From contig NC_089221.1 of the NCBI RefSeq assembly GCF_963924675.1, forward strand, positions 6,941,851 through 7,005,850: 64,000 nucleotides of DNA, written 5' to 3'. The DNA comes from Phocoena phocoena. Taxonomy: Eukaryota; Chordata; Mammalia; Artiodactyla; Phocoenidae. Below the pieces are notes generated by a model, which ran no database searches, was not told where the DNA came from, and worked only from the letters and a program-made list of their open reading frames with translations. Shown here one piece after another: positions 1 to 10,335 of the stretch. Position numbers and translations under genes: made by a program. The first letter of the stretch is position 1. Every line of letters begins with the position of its first letter.

Positions 1-832
1 TGGGACCAGCTCTTCCAGCCTATATGGTGGTTAGCCCTCATTACTGAGCTCATATAGTGGAGTCTCTGGATGCTTGAGAAGCACAGTGTTAGCTCAGGAG
101 TAGACCTTGGTGATCAGAGGTGCAGTCCCTCCATTTATCCATCAAGATCTAGGAAGGACAAGGACCCTCCTCTCTGTTCTCAGTGTCACCAGCTTTCCTA
201 GTGCCAGAGCCCAGCTGAGAATGCCCTTTATGACTCCAAGTCCAGTGCTCTTTTTACACTTCCTGATTATTACTTTGCTGCACTGGTATTTTCAAAGGTT
301 CAAAGCTTTCTATCTGATTAAAACATCAAGTAAACCATGGTTCTTTTGCTGTTGGCATCAAAGTATTTCAAGTGTTGATAATCACCCTGGAATTATCACT
401 GAATGTATCCAGGGCCTTGGAAGCCCTTTCTAAACCCTTGAAGGTCATGATTTGGAGTGAGTTGGACTCTTAGAAATGTGTTGCCATTGTTTTAATCCCT
501 AGCCAGATAGGTCTGGCTGCAGTGAGACACAATATTCAACATTTGCATTTTCTGTTCCTGAACTAGAAGGTTTTTCCCTCAACTTTTCACATTGCTGACT
601 TTACCTTTCAGACCAGCTTTAATACCTCCACCTGAGAGCCAAGATCCATGTAATTAGGACTTCCTCAGTCACTCTTTCTCTTTGTCTATTTCCTTCAGAA
701 AACTTACCACATTTGCAAATACACTGTTTGCTATTTGTTTTCTTGTTTGTGACTTGCTCCCTCCCCTCACTGCTGTGTTGCTCTATAAACGTTTCCAGAA
801 AGAAGAAAGGTAGTGATGAGAGCCTGTTGTGC
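1..832. other. single-copy DNA, no gene seen
   Basis: No repeat family, RNA gene or conserved coding pattern is recognised here. Short open frames (for example 107-433 on the plus strand, 108 codons) resemble no known protein and look like chance frames in AT-rich DNA. Confidence 0.6.
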
Positions 833-855
833 CTCTCTCTCTCTCTCTCTCTCTC
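833..855. repeat. (CT)n microsatellite
   Basis: A perfect CT dinucleotide run of about 11 units, directly visible. It sits in single-copy sequence rather than in a retroelement tail. Confidence 0.95.
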
Positions 856-2961
856 ATGTGTTCAGTTTAGGAGAGTTTTGAATGAGTTCCTTCAAGGAGA
901 CTTGATTTTCAGAAGACGGATGTGATTCTACACTTGTCAGTATGGGGCTCAGCAAGACGCTGAGCTCCCTACTGGAAACGTCACCGGGATTGGTGATGAG
1001 TCAGCTGTGGGTGAGGCATGGGGAGTGCTCCCAATGGGGGCACGATGAAAGGAGCTGAGTCTGTAGCATCACGGAGAAGGTCAGCCCCAAGCCCAGCTGC
1101 TGCCGAGAACCACCCTGGGGCCATTGGCCACAGCTCTCTGAGGTTCCAGAGGTCTCCCCAAGGGTGGGCTGCCCTCAGGGGAAAGAGGTCTGAGCTGGTT
1201 ATCTACTTAACAGAGAGAATGGCCGTAAAGAAGAAATTCAGGGAAAGAATTCATACTAAAAATTTAAGGCTACTGTATTTCTGCATGGGAGAAACTCATT
1301 GGCTATCTTTAGTTTCAGCTTTCTTTTCTGATAAATATAGGAGTAGATGGATTTCACAGGTCTCTTTCCACTGTAGAATTATAGATTCTAAGGCCTAGGT
1401 CATAAAGGGAACTCTGGTCACCTAGAAAATCAACTATTTTAAAGTCAGAGTATAAAGCCATCTCTGGTATGTTGGTGTCCATACAACAGGGTGAGAAGAG
1501 GGAGAGGCTGACTGGTTGGTCCCATGAAGTGTAAAGAGGAAAACATAGGTACTGAATTACTGGTTTTAAAGTTATTTAGACTAAAACAGGATTAATATTA
1601 CAATCTAATAAATACAGCAGTGCACTTTGGTAGAAATACTAGTGTTCATCTATGTCTCACAGTAAAGAAACACTTACATGGTAGAGATCTGACATAATTT
1701 AATAGTGAAAATTCAGCTGCTCCTAAACAGGAAGATTATTTTTACACATATTTAATGTGATCTTACATTCCTTGATAATGAATTTAAATTACAAAATGTC
1801 CTGTGCTGAGAAAGGAAGTGTATTTTCTCTCTGGCAAGTTATACTCAGCATTTGTCAGATAGCCTCTTGGGGGCAAAGAAAAATAGATCCAGGCACTCCA
1901 AATCACACCATATAATTCCATTATATAATTGCAACGGCTATGTAGTAGGTTAGAATGAAGCAGGATATGAGCACATGCTGATTCAATTTTATCTAATATT
2001 CAGTTTTTTTTAATGTGCTGTAGAAGCAGTCTCAAAATAAATGAGCTTGGCTGGAATACAATCCCAGTGATATACAGAAATAAAAATCTCTATTCTTATT
2101 ATTTCCATTTAAATATATATTAATTTTCAGTTGACCTGCTCTATCAATAAATGCATATATCTGGAGAGATATTTCCCATGGGCAGCCATTAGGTTAGAGT
2201 CTTTTCTAATGTAAAGCATATTACGAAGTGACGTAAAGAGGGCAAGAAGGGAAGGAGAGAATAATTATGATTATTCCTCAAAGGGAATACAAAGGGACAC
2301 AGCAGAGTAAAAGGGTCCCAGACGAAGGCAGCCAAGGCCATGTTGCCATGTTATGTAATGTTAAGGCATGAGGACACAAGTCTTGCCTTGTGTATTAGGT
2401 AAATTTTAAGTTTTATTCCCTGATTCTTTGGTCTTTGCAGTGAATACAATCTTGGTCCATATCCTCAAACACACAGAGCTCAAACCACCTGGCTGCTTAA
2501 ATCTGGTCCTGGTCAAAATTTTATAGCAAATTGGTTACTGAATGAATAAAATACTTGCAAAGGAAGTAACTGAATTTGGCCAAACAACATATTAAGGGAT
2601 ACGACGCAAACCAAACTAAGCATTCAATTCAATAGACTTTAAAGACAGAAAAAAAGCTGGAGAAGAGACGGGGGATCCTTTCAGTGTTAGACACTTGCCG
2701 TGAAGGCATTTGGTGCTGTTTAATATTCCCATGTAATCCTTTGTTAGTTGTTCTTCATATTATACCAGAAGTTGAATATTATTTTATGTATAGAGCTGGT
2801 TCTGGATATTACAGGGCAGTGAATTGTGCTTCCTTGACTTTGAAGAGTTGGTGATTCTCTATCAACTATTCTACGTTCAAACGGGGGCTCCATTCTGGGA
2901 AGCTTTGCATTCACGGACTTGGTGGAGAGACCCTGATTGATCTGGAGGCAGACTGCACCCA
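856..2961. other. single-copy DNA, no gene seen
   Basis: Moderately GC-richer at 940-1200, AT-rich after that. An AP-1/MARE-like motif (TGAGTCAGC) lies at 997-1005. A 126-codon frame at 1018-1398 begins in the GC-richer part. It has no recognisable domain, no flanking splice signals I trust and a low-complexity Ser/Ala/Pro start, so I do not call it a gene. Nothing else is supported. Confidence 0.5.
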
Positions 2962-3085
2962 GGAGTCAGGAGATAAAAATAAAGTTCCCAGGTCTGTCAC
3001 TAAGTAGTTATGTGATCTTAGGAAAGCCACTTCCCATGTCTCATGTTTAATGTCTCAGGTTTCCCATCCCAAAAAGGGAGCTCGT
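2962..3085 (+). repeat. MIR-like SINE fragment
   Basis: The stretch reads like the MIR core: a diverged 'tctgtcact..gtagttatgtgatctt' followed by 'agccactt' and a 'ctcaggtttcc' block, in the order of the MIR consensus. Strongly decayed, with no TSD visible. Recognition is by eye. Confidence 0.5.
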
Positions 3086-4311
3086 GTGTCCATTTTCCTA
3101 GAATTAGTCATTATCAGATGAATTTTAACTGTGAGTGGACATGGGAAAGGAAGAGCCAGGCTGAGGAAGTTGGAGATGGGAGACAGACGAGGAGTCCAGA
3201 GTGGCAAACTGAAGAGACAAAATAAGAGCTGAGATGTTGAAAATAGGCAGGAAGCGGGCAGAAGCCAAGAGAAGATTTGTAAGTGTAAGTTACCTGCCCA
3301 CCTCCTCCATGGCCACCAGACACCCAGAAACCAGTATGAAATGGAGTAGGAGGGTGTGATGAAGTGTAATTGCTCCCTGAATGGGCGGAAATGTCTTGCT
3401 CAGTTGGTTACAGGGGCCGGTCAGTTTGAGGCCAGTTATCTGCAATCAATTCTATTATAGCCAAATGGACTATTCAACTACAGTTTAGGGCACAGATAAT
3501 AAGAACTTTTATAAATGTCTTCATTTAAACCAAACACATGCAACTACCTGTAAGAGAATTGGTTAAAACCAAATAAAGGTAGACTTCCCTTAGACCACAA
3601 CATTCTTGTCATAGAAAGAGCCAGCAAGGGTTTTCTAACCCAGAGTAGCCTGTGAAATTGGCCACTCCCTCGTCCAAGAAATGGCTTGGGTTCTTCTGCT
3701 CCATCTGGTGTTTTCCATGTTATTTTTTCCTAACGGAAGGGGCTATTATTGCTGCCAGAGAAGAAAGGACTTGAAGATTCCCACTGGAGTGTTCTCAGGC
3801 ATCAACCCTCAATGATTCCTAATCTGGAAGCTCATTTTGTTACCACATCTTTTCTTTATTTCTGTCTTTTTTCTATATTTTATCCTCACCGATTCACTGG
3901 TCAAACACTGAATGAGGGTCTGTGATAGAGTGAGTCTACACAATTTCAAAGGTAAATAAAGCAAGGTTTCCTTGGTGGAGGTGACCACCATCAACTGCGG
4001 GGTGGGAAACAGGGCTGGTCAGTACTCAGCACGACTGTGGGGGACAGACTGGTAAATAGGTTTTCATGTCACTGGGACCACGTGATGATAGTCACACAGA
4101 CTGTGCTGTGGTGAAACACGAGTGGCCCCATCTAAGCCTGCCATGGTCAGGGGCAGCTCTCTGAGTTCTGTCTTGATGTATCTTAAGGGTGAGGAGAGGT
4201 TGTCCAGGTGATGGGAGGGGTATTGCCAGGTAAAGGGAGCAGCCACCCTTGTACACAAGGGAAGAAGGAGATCGTCTTATGTCATAGAAACTGGAAATCC
4301 TTCCTTCTTCT
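3086..4311. other. single-copy DNA, no gene seen
   Basis: Mixed-composition sequence with no recognised repeat family or exon. Short frames on both strands (60-84 codons) look like chance. Its right edge, 4312-4325, is the left TSD of the L1 insertion that follows. Confidence 0.5.
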
Positions 4312-4325
4312 TTCTAAAGCTCTCT

Positions 4326-4650
4326 CTCTCTCTTTTTTTTTATTTTTGGATCCAAAGGTATACTTTTATTGTTTACATGGGTCCTCTTTTCACCAACAGG
4401 TTTTAACTGGCACAACTTGGGGGGACACGAGGAAGTTGTACTCTCTGCCTATCTCCTCATAGGGATCAGCAGAAAGGAACACAGGGCACACGATTCATCA
4501 ACCTCTATATTTCATATACATTAACATCAATCGTAGCAACTGGTCAGGGAGGTAGTTTAATATTCCTTTGAAAATAAAGCAATTGTGCATCGATGACTTT
4601 TCCTTTCCACCTAAACTAATTAAAGTTGCGTCCATTTCTATGTGTCATTA
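4326..4650 (-). mobile_element. non-L1 segment with poly(A), carried at the 3' end of an L1 (probable 3' transduction)
   Basis: Read on the minus strand, this is about 300 bp of sequence unlike L1, ending in AATAAA (4370-4365) and, some 18 bp later, a poly(A) tract (T-rich on the plus strand, 4333-4347). On its other side it abuts the L1 poly(A) (4651-4660). The 14-bp TSD (TTCTAAAGCTCTCT) at 4312-4325 reappears at 5811-5824, outside the L1, so L1 and segment probably went in as one unit. This is the layout expected when L1 transcription reads through its own poly(A) signal to a downstream one. The alternative is a template-switch chimera of an mRNA 3' end with L1. The segment's source gene is not recognised. 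Confidence 0.7.
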
Positions 4651-5810
4651 TTTTTTTTTTAACATCTTTATTGGAGTATAATTGCTTTACAATGGTGTGT
4701 TAGTTTCTGCTTCACAACAAAATGAATCAGTTATATATATACATATGTTCCCATATCTCTTCCCGCTTGCATCTCCCTCCCTCCCACCCTCCCTATCACA
4801 CCCCTCCAGGCGGTCACAAAGCACCGAGCTGATCTCCCTGTGCTATGCGGCTGCTTCCCACTAGCTATCTACCATACATTTGTTAGTGTATATATGTCCA
4901 TGCCTCTCTCTCGTTTTGTCACAGTTTACCCTTCCCCCTCCCCATATCCTAGAGATTACTAGAGAATCCAAGTCCATCCTCTAGTAAGTCTGTGTCTTTA
5001 TTCCTGTTTTACCCCTAGGTTCTTCATGACATTTTTTTTCTTAGATTCCATATATATGTGTTAGCATACGGTATTTGTCTCTCTCTTTCTGACTTACTTC
5101 ACTCTGTATGACAGATTCTAGGTCTATCCACCTCATTACAAATAGCTCAATTTCTTTTCTTTTTATGGCTAAGTAATATTCCATTGTATATATGTACCAC
5201 ATCTTCTTTATCCATTCATCCGATGATGGACACTTAGGTTGTTTCCATCTCTGGGCTATTGTAAATAGAGCTGCAATGAACATTTTGGTACATGATTCTT
5301 TTTGAATTATGGTTTTCTCAGGGTATATGCCCAGTAGTGGGATTGCTGGGTCATATGGTAGTTCTATTTTTAGTTTTTTAAGGAACCTCCATACTGTTTT
5401 CCACAGTGGCTGTATCAATTTACATTCCCACCAACAGTGCAAGAGGGTTCCCTTTTCTCCACACCCTCTCCAGCATTTATTGTTTGTAGATTTCTTGATG
5501 ATGGCCATTCTGACTGGTGTGAGGTGATACCTCATTGTAGTTTCGATTTGCATTTCTCTAATGATTAGTGATGTTGAGCATTCTTTCATGTGTTTGTTGG
5601 CAGTCTGTATATCTTCTTTGGAGAAATGTCTATTTAGGTCTTCTGCCCATTTTTGGATTGGGTTGTTTGTTTTTTTGTTATTGAGCTGCATGAGCTGCTT
5701 ATAAATTTTGGAGATTAATCCTTTGTCAGTTGCTTCATTTGCAAATATTTTCTCCCATTCTGAGGATTGTCTTTTGGTCCTGTTTATGGTTTCCTTTGCT
5801 GTGCAAAAGC
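4651..5810 (-). mobile_element. LINE-1, 5'-truncated, minus strand
   Basis: L1 3' end in reverse: poly(T) at 4651-4660, the 3'UTR (about 4661-5040, including a C-rich/G-rich tract near 4765-4810) and then the ORF2 C-terminal coding region. Truncated at 5810, where L1 homology stops after 'gcaaaagctt' and the right TSD (5811-5824) begins. The coding part is open, which suggests a fairly recent insertion. Its tail is extended by the transduced segment at 4326-4650. Confidence 0.95.
5041..5810 (-). pseudogene. L1 ORF2 C-terminal fragment
   Basis: About 255 codons of ORF2p, open to its natural stop. The frame continues 55 bp into flanking DNA, to an ATG at 5865, only by chance. Seen in order: the '[14 protein letters not shown]' block, '[15 protein letters not shown]', the cysteine-rich C-terminal segment with [18 protein letters not shown], '[12 protein letters not shown]', '[11 protein letters not shown]' and the terminal 'HIYGI'. 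No endonuclease or reverse transcriptase domain is present, so it cannot act in transposition. Full-length mammalian ORF2p is about 1,275 residues, so this is the last fifth. Confidence 0.93.
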
Positions 5811-6023
5811 TTCTAAAGCTCTCTTTATCTTTCTCTCTCAATCTCTTTCTTCTTGCCTTTCTCAAAAAGGTACTTTAGATTTATATTAATTAATTATTGC
5901 TTTCATCAAAAACATTATTATATGATTACTGTATAAGTGATTACAAGTATACCGATATTTTTATTGCTAGTAGTATGATTGAAATGCTTCCTTATTTTTC
6001 AAGTCTTGGTTCTGGTTCAGCTT

Positions 6024-6250
6024 TTTTTTTTTTTTTTTTTTTTGTGGTATGTGGGCCTCTCACTGTTGTGGCCTCTCCTGTTGTGGAGCACAGGCTCCGG
6101 ACATGCAGGCTCTGGATGTGCAGGCTCAGTGACCATGGCTCACGTGCCCAGCCGCTCCGCGGCATGTGGGATCTTCCCGGACCGGGGCACGAACCCGTGT
6201 CCCCTGCATCAGCAGGCGGACTCTCAACCACTGCGCCACCAGGGAAGCCC
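6024..6250 (-). mobile_element. CHR-type (tRNA-Glu-derived) SINE
   Basis: Nearly intact cetacean-type SINE in reverse orientation. The poly(A) is the T run following 6023. The tRNA-like head is at the right end: A-box-like 'tggcgcagtggtt' and B-box-like 'gggttcgtgcc' on the minus strand. A perfect 12-bp TSD (CTGGTTCAGCTT) flanks it at 6012-6023 and 6251-6262. It carries the short internal repeat ('..catgcaggctc..gtgcaggctc') seen in this family. Transcribed by RNA polymerase III and moved by L1 machinery. Clean TSD and high CpG content suggest youth. Confidence 0.95.
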
Positions 6251-6262
6251 CTGGTTCAGCTT

Positions 6263-7058
6263 ATTTTCATCCTTGGTTTTAATGGTGCCATAGCTCGAAA
6301 AATGCCTAACAAAGAAGTGTACATCCAAATGGAAAAAGTGCAACACTGGCTGTACTTCCTAAATCATGTTTCCATCTTATTCATCAATTAGGCAAAGACC
6401 TCTATCGAAATATGACTGGTAAATGTCCATGTTCCATTATGTTCATCACTTATTTTGCAAACTGCCTTTTGCTTTTAACACATGATGAACCTGGAAAACC
6501 CTTGACTTTTGTGGAAAGAACTAGCATCTGTCAGAGCTCAGCAAGCAACTTCCCACACAAGCCTCCCCTCTCAAGCATTTCTCAGCTTCTTCTACTCAAA
6601 ACATGCTCCTGCTGGCTCAAATGGTGGCAGGTCTGGTCCTCTGAGTCCCCAATGGACTGGCTGGTAGGATGCTGAGGGGTAAGCGGGCAGGTGGCCTCTA
6701 GATGTTCATCCTGCTGTGCTCAGAGACAGCAGCTGCAGGAGTTAAACTGGAATCACACACACACTGCAAAACCTATTCTCCTGCTTTGACCAGAGGAATA
6801 TGGAAGCCGACAAGCACAGGCGGAGTAGCTGTGAGATGGTAAAAAGAGCAGAGGCAGGACAACGGAGCAGAAAGCAGATGCTGCTGTTCTGTGCTGTGTT
6901 CATTTAGAAAACATCATGCAGTGTGCACTATACTCTATTTCAGGATCTACCATTTCACAGAAGAGGAAGGAAGGAAAGAAAAAAGAAGAAAAAGGAAAGA
7001 AAAAATTGTAGAAGGAGGAAACAAAGGGCTGGTCAGTACTCAGTACAGCACTGGGTGC
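6263..7058. other. single-copy DNA, no gene seen
   Basis: No recognised repeat or exon except the purine-rich tract listed separately. An 87-codon frame (6412-6675) has no recognisable domain. Confidence 0.5.
6959..7020. repeat. purine-rich (GAAA/GGAA) low-complexity tract
   Basis: About 60 bp of nearly pure A/G on the plus strand, built of GGAA, GAAA and AAGA words. Simple-sequence DNA with no retroelement attached. Confidence 0.85.
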
Positions 7059-7059
7059 T

Positions 7060-7190
7060 TTTGTATATGTTATGTTTTTAATGAATCACAACAACCTTGG
7101 GAGGAAAGTATTACAACCCGCAGCTTATAGCTGAGCAAACAGACCCAGCAGTAGAGAACAAAGCATCACTACCTTGTGAAGTTCTGGTTT
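7060..7190 (-). repeat. MIR-like SINE fragment
   Basis: Contains 'atcacaacaaccttgggagg', an attenuated 'tattacaa' block and 'gctgagcaaac', in the order of the reverse MIR consensus (tcacaacaacc..ttacagatgaggaaac). Decayed, no TSD. Confidence 0.6.
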
Positions 7191-7989
7191 CTCATCTCTA
7201 AATGGTTTAGACAGTTATCATTAACATTAAAAATGTGTGAGGGTTATTATGGCCCTCATAATTAATTTTAGTGATTAATTTTCAAATAAACATACTGTAA
7301 TTTTAAAAATTCCACATAGGCTCAGAAACAAGAGAAAAGTAACTTTACTGTTTAAGGCTATTGAACTCTTGTTCCTAAGGTGATGAAAAACTCCTGAAAG
7401 ACAAAGATGTTTCCTTTATACTGATGAGCTTATCTTGCCTTTGCATAGAATATGGGACCAGTTACTCGTTGATGTATTTAAGTTGTAAATTGTTTGTATT
7501 CTTAAGTATTCAATATAAAATTTTAAAATTAAATTTCAATATTTCCACAGAAACTAGAAATCATTGTGTTCTCAGCCTAAATAGCACTACTTTCTAATAT
7601 CCCTATTTATCTTTATGTGTTCTAGACAGTGATAATTTCCACATAGAAAATATATGAAAAAGGACAATTCTGATTTCTGACACATTAAAGATTGACATTC
7701 ATATTCACATAGTATAATCAAAACTCCACATCGGTTCAGAAACACGGGCAAACGTAACACCACTCTTCAATCCAGGAGTTAGAAAGAAAGGTAGAAATAA
7801 TATTATAAAAAGTCCTAATTCATTGATGGTGAATGTTAGGCTTTTCATGAGTAAATAAAGAGTCCTTAGCATTTTGTGAACCTGGGGGACATGTGGTGAT
7901 CCCAGTGGAGTTCTGAACTGGCGGCAGCAGGTTGGATAGGCGTGTATTAGGGAAAGGTAGGAGAAGGCTGGGAGGGAAGCTGGTGGAAC
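7191..7989. other. AT-rich single-copy DNA, no gene seen
   Basis: AT-rich sequence with no recognised element. The 102-codon minus-strand frame at 7705-8013 lacks any recognised domain. Confidence 0.5.
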
Positions 7990-8300
7990 AATAATGAAGT
8001 CAGGGTTAGTCAAGGAACACCTGCAATGATCCAGGTAACAGGAGGAGTGTCAGGTGAGTGTCAAGTGGTGGTGGAAGGAGCAGAAATTACAGAAGGAAAA
8101 GAGAATGTGAAGAATTCTCTGGACGTGTGGATAGGTGTGCAAGGAAGTGCTGAATCCAAAGTGACCCTGGTGAAGGCAAACCCTGGTAACGCACAAACTC
8201 CTGATCTGAGGAAATGATAATGTGATTGACAGACCAGACGGAGCTGGTGGGAGGAGTTGGGCTCAGCCTCAGTCACGTGAGGTGAAGAAGGGGAGAGTGT
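7990..8300 (-). repeat. L2-like LINE remnant
   Basis: The run 'cacctgcaatgatccaggt' followed by 'gtggtggtgga' and 'gtgaaggcaaaccctgg' follows the reverse L2 consensus. Very decayed, edges approximate, and called only because the word order matches. Confidence 0.4.
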
Positions 8301-8531
8301 GTACCTGCTCGTCAGGCCCCCACAACTGCGCTGGCCCCTGCTGGGGTCGGGAACCTGCTGGAACCTGTGAAGCTGTGGACATGGAAAAATACAGAAACAA
8401 GAGAAAGAAGAGGAGGTCTTGTTTCTACCCAGAAGGTGTGTAACTGCACATCACAAGTGTTCAATAAACATTTAGGGAATGATTTCATAAATGCCATTAT
8501 TTCTAAATTCAAACTCTTTCAATATGTTAGG

Positions 8532-8615
8532 TTTGAATAAAGCTATGTTGGTTGGTACTGTTGGGTTTCCCACTTTGAATAAGCCTATGTTGGTTGGTAC
8601 TACTGGGTTTCCCAC
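8532..8615. repeat. 42-bp tandem duplication
   Basis: Two adjacent 42-bp units (8532-8573 and 8574-8615), each containing 'atgttggttggtact' and 'tgggtttcccac', differ at only a few positions. A third copy begins (TTTG) but stops. Looks like a small replication-slippage duplication in single-copy DNA. Confidence 0.93.
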
Positions 8616-9094
8616 TTTGTACAGTTATGGTAACAAACACCACTAGGAACCGTCACATCACCTGTAATTTCTAATAGATGATTTACAAGTGCCGGTGATC
8701 TGTGCTGTCAAGTAGCACATCCCACTCATGTGTCATTCAACCCAGCAGCCCAGGGATTGGAACCCACCCTGTTCAAGCATCTCACACAGCAGATCTGGCT
8801 GTGATCAGGGTCATTCCCCTGGGACTTTTAAGTTCCATGCAGGGCAATTTTCCAAAAGATAGGAGGAAAAAACAACTTCGAGGCCATCCAAAAAAAAAAA
8901 AAGTGTACTTTGATAACTCAAAGCTGCAATGGAATTTGACAACTGAACTTTATAGAAAAAGAATGAGTCAACTTTATCTGGCAAAGTTATGACCTGTAAA
9001 AGGTGATTCGGCTAAAATCCTGTATCAAAATTGCAGTCGGTAAGGTTGTAGCATTGACAATAAATTGGGTGACATGGGTGCTTTTTGACTGAAG
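8616..9094. other. single-copy DNA with an A12-13 run
   Basis: No gene recognised. A homopolymer A run lies at about 8889-8901. The 96-codon frame at 8702-8992 crosses that run and is judged accidental. Confidence 0.5.
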
Positions 9095-9270
9095 CGACTC
9101 AGCAGAGACACGGCCCTCGAGGGACCGAGGATCGGCTGGTCTGGCCAAGCTCCTGACCTTCCCAGACCGTGTCCGGAGGGGCCTGGGCTCCCTGGAGGGA
9201 ACCTGGCCGCGGGCGCCTGGGCCCCGGGGAGGCTCAGCCCCGCGGGAGTCAAAAGACGTCTCGTCTAACG

Positions 9271-9338
9271 CAGCCAAAATAAATAAATAAATAAATTTGT
9301 AAAAAAAATAAAAATAAAATAAAAAAGAGAGAGACGCC
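9271..9338 (+). repeat. A-rich (AAAT)n tract, possibly the tail of a CHR SINE
   Basis: 'cagccaaaataaataaataa' followed by AAAAT units. The same 'cagccaaaaataaataaat' wording forms the 3' tail of the intact CHR SINE at 52042-52310, so this may be a severely 5'-truncated SINE. A clear TSD is not visible, and simple-sequence growth is the alternative. Confidence 0.45.
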
Positions 9339-9787
9339 TTGGACCCTCAGGCACAGCTTTCTTGGAGAGAAATGCAGGAACTGGCCCAGGACCGTCGTTC
9401 CTGCACCTGAGAGCCTCACAGATTCACTTTCCACGCTCCATCTCGGGGGCCACGTCGGCGAGGTGGGGGCCTGCAGCCCAGCCAGGTCAGAGAGAGACCG
9501 GCCGTCCGCAAAGGGCACACCTGGCGCAGGTAAGGAAGCCGAAGAAACTGAGATCCTTAACGTCGGACTCTCCTAACGCGCGCACATCATGCTACTTAGG
9601 AAAACTTAACACAGCTTCGTAGGTATCTGCTCTCTTATCTGCCCAGTTAGGGCCCAGTGTGTTTCAAACCAATAAGGAAACTTGAGGCTTATGCTCAGAG
9701 CTGGAGGCCTGTGACTACACCCGCCGGGGCACCGCCAGTAGCAGAGCGCCTCTGCTGGTTTCCGCGAACGTGAGATGCCCAATGTTG

Positions 9788-9802
9788 CCTAAAGGGGGCG
9801 CC
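9788..9802 (+). promoter_or_regulatory. CTCF-like motif
   Basis: CCTAAAGGGGGCGCC contains the AGGGGGCGC core of the CTCF consensus preceded by CC. A weaker related motif (CCAGTAGCAGAGCGCC) lies about 50 bp upstream, near 9735-9751. Motif match by eye only; occupancy is unknown. Confidence 0.45.
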
Positions 9803-9828
9803 GTCTGCAGGGAGCGGCGCTGAGAGTT

Positions 9829-10164
9829 CACAACAGGGCATCCTGGTCTTTTATTATCAGTATCTGCTTGCTACTTTTAGACACCGATTTGCTTCTCTTT
9901 TCCTAAAGAGAAGACGTTTGTTGAGTGACTACACCATTCACAAAAATCTAACTGTGAATTATAATTCAACCCATAAGGCATGTCTTATGAATGTTGACAG
10001 CAAAACAAAGGTGTAAACTAACAACTACTTTCAAAAATCAATGCTACTATTAAGTTTGCTGTATTTATTTGTGAAACAAATAGATTCTTAATTAACTGAT
10101 AATAACAAGTTATGGAAAATATGGAGAGATTTTACCCATCTGTGTCTATATACCCCCTACCTGA
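9829..10164. other. AT-rich single-copy DNA
   Basis: I see no gene, repeat family or regulatory signal in this stretch, just downstream of the CpG-rich block. Confidence 0.5.
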
Positions 10165-10335
10165 GGAGGTTCAAGCCTCTAATCTGCCACTTATTGGCTG
10201 CATAATCTTGGACTTAGAGCTCCTCCTCTGTAAAATGAAGACAAAAATATAGCTTTGATATAAATTAGATAAAATAAGGAAAAGCATTAGGGCAGAATCT
10301 GAAGTGTAGTCAACATAAAATAATTGTTATTATTT
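10165..10335 (+). repeat. MIR SINE fragment
   Basis: Contains 'ctgccacttattggctgcat' followed by 'ctcctctgtaaaatgaagac' and an AT-rich 3' part ending in 'aataattgttattatt', matching MIR consensus order in plus orientation. Moderately decayed, no TSD. Confidence 0.7.

Larger units (their letters stand above)
9095..9828. promoter_or_regulatory. CpG-island-like block
   Basis: A hand count finds roughly 45 CpG dinucleotides in about 730 bp, far denser than anything else here except 63613-63792. GC-rich words include CCGCGGGCGCC (around 9207) and ACGCGCGCAC (around 9576). A strong splice-donor-like site (CAG|GTAAGG) occurs at about 9527-9535 on the plus strand, and CTCF-like motifs lie at its right end. 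An A-rich stretch (9277-9338) interrupts it. CpG islands usually mark promoters of genes or lncRNAs. No downstream coding exon is recognised, so an orphan island or lncRNA promoter is inferred. A GC-rich exon of an unrecognised gene is also possible. Confidence 0.6.

Noticed and set aside
107..433. 108-codon plus-strand frame
   Set aside because: Looks like a chance frame in AT-rich sequence, with no homology I recognise.
1018..1398. 126-codon plus-strand frame
   Set aside because: No recognisable domain, no trusted splice or start context, and composition like the surrounding non-coding DNA.
4348..4649. Independent processed pseudogene
   Set aside because: No TSD of its own was found; the only TSD encloses it together with the L1, so transduction or a chimera is favoured.
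6190..6250. tRNA-like sequence with A and B boxes
   Set aside because: It is the head of a SINE with poly(A) and TSD, not a functional tRNA gene. The same applies to the other SINEs.
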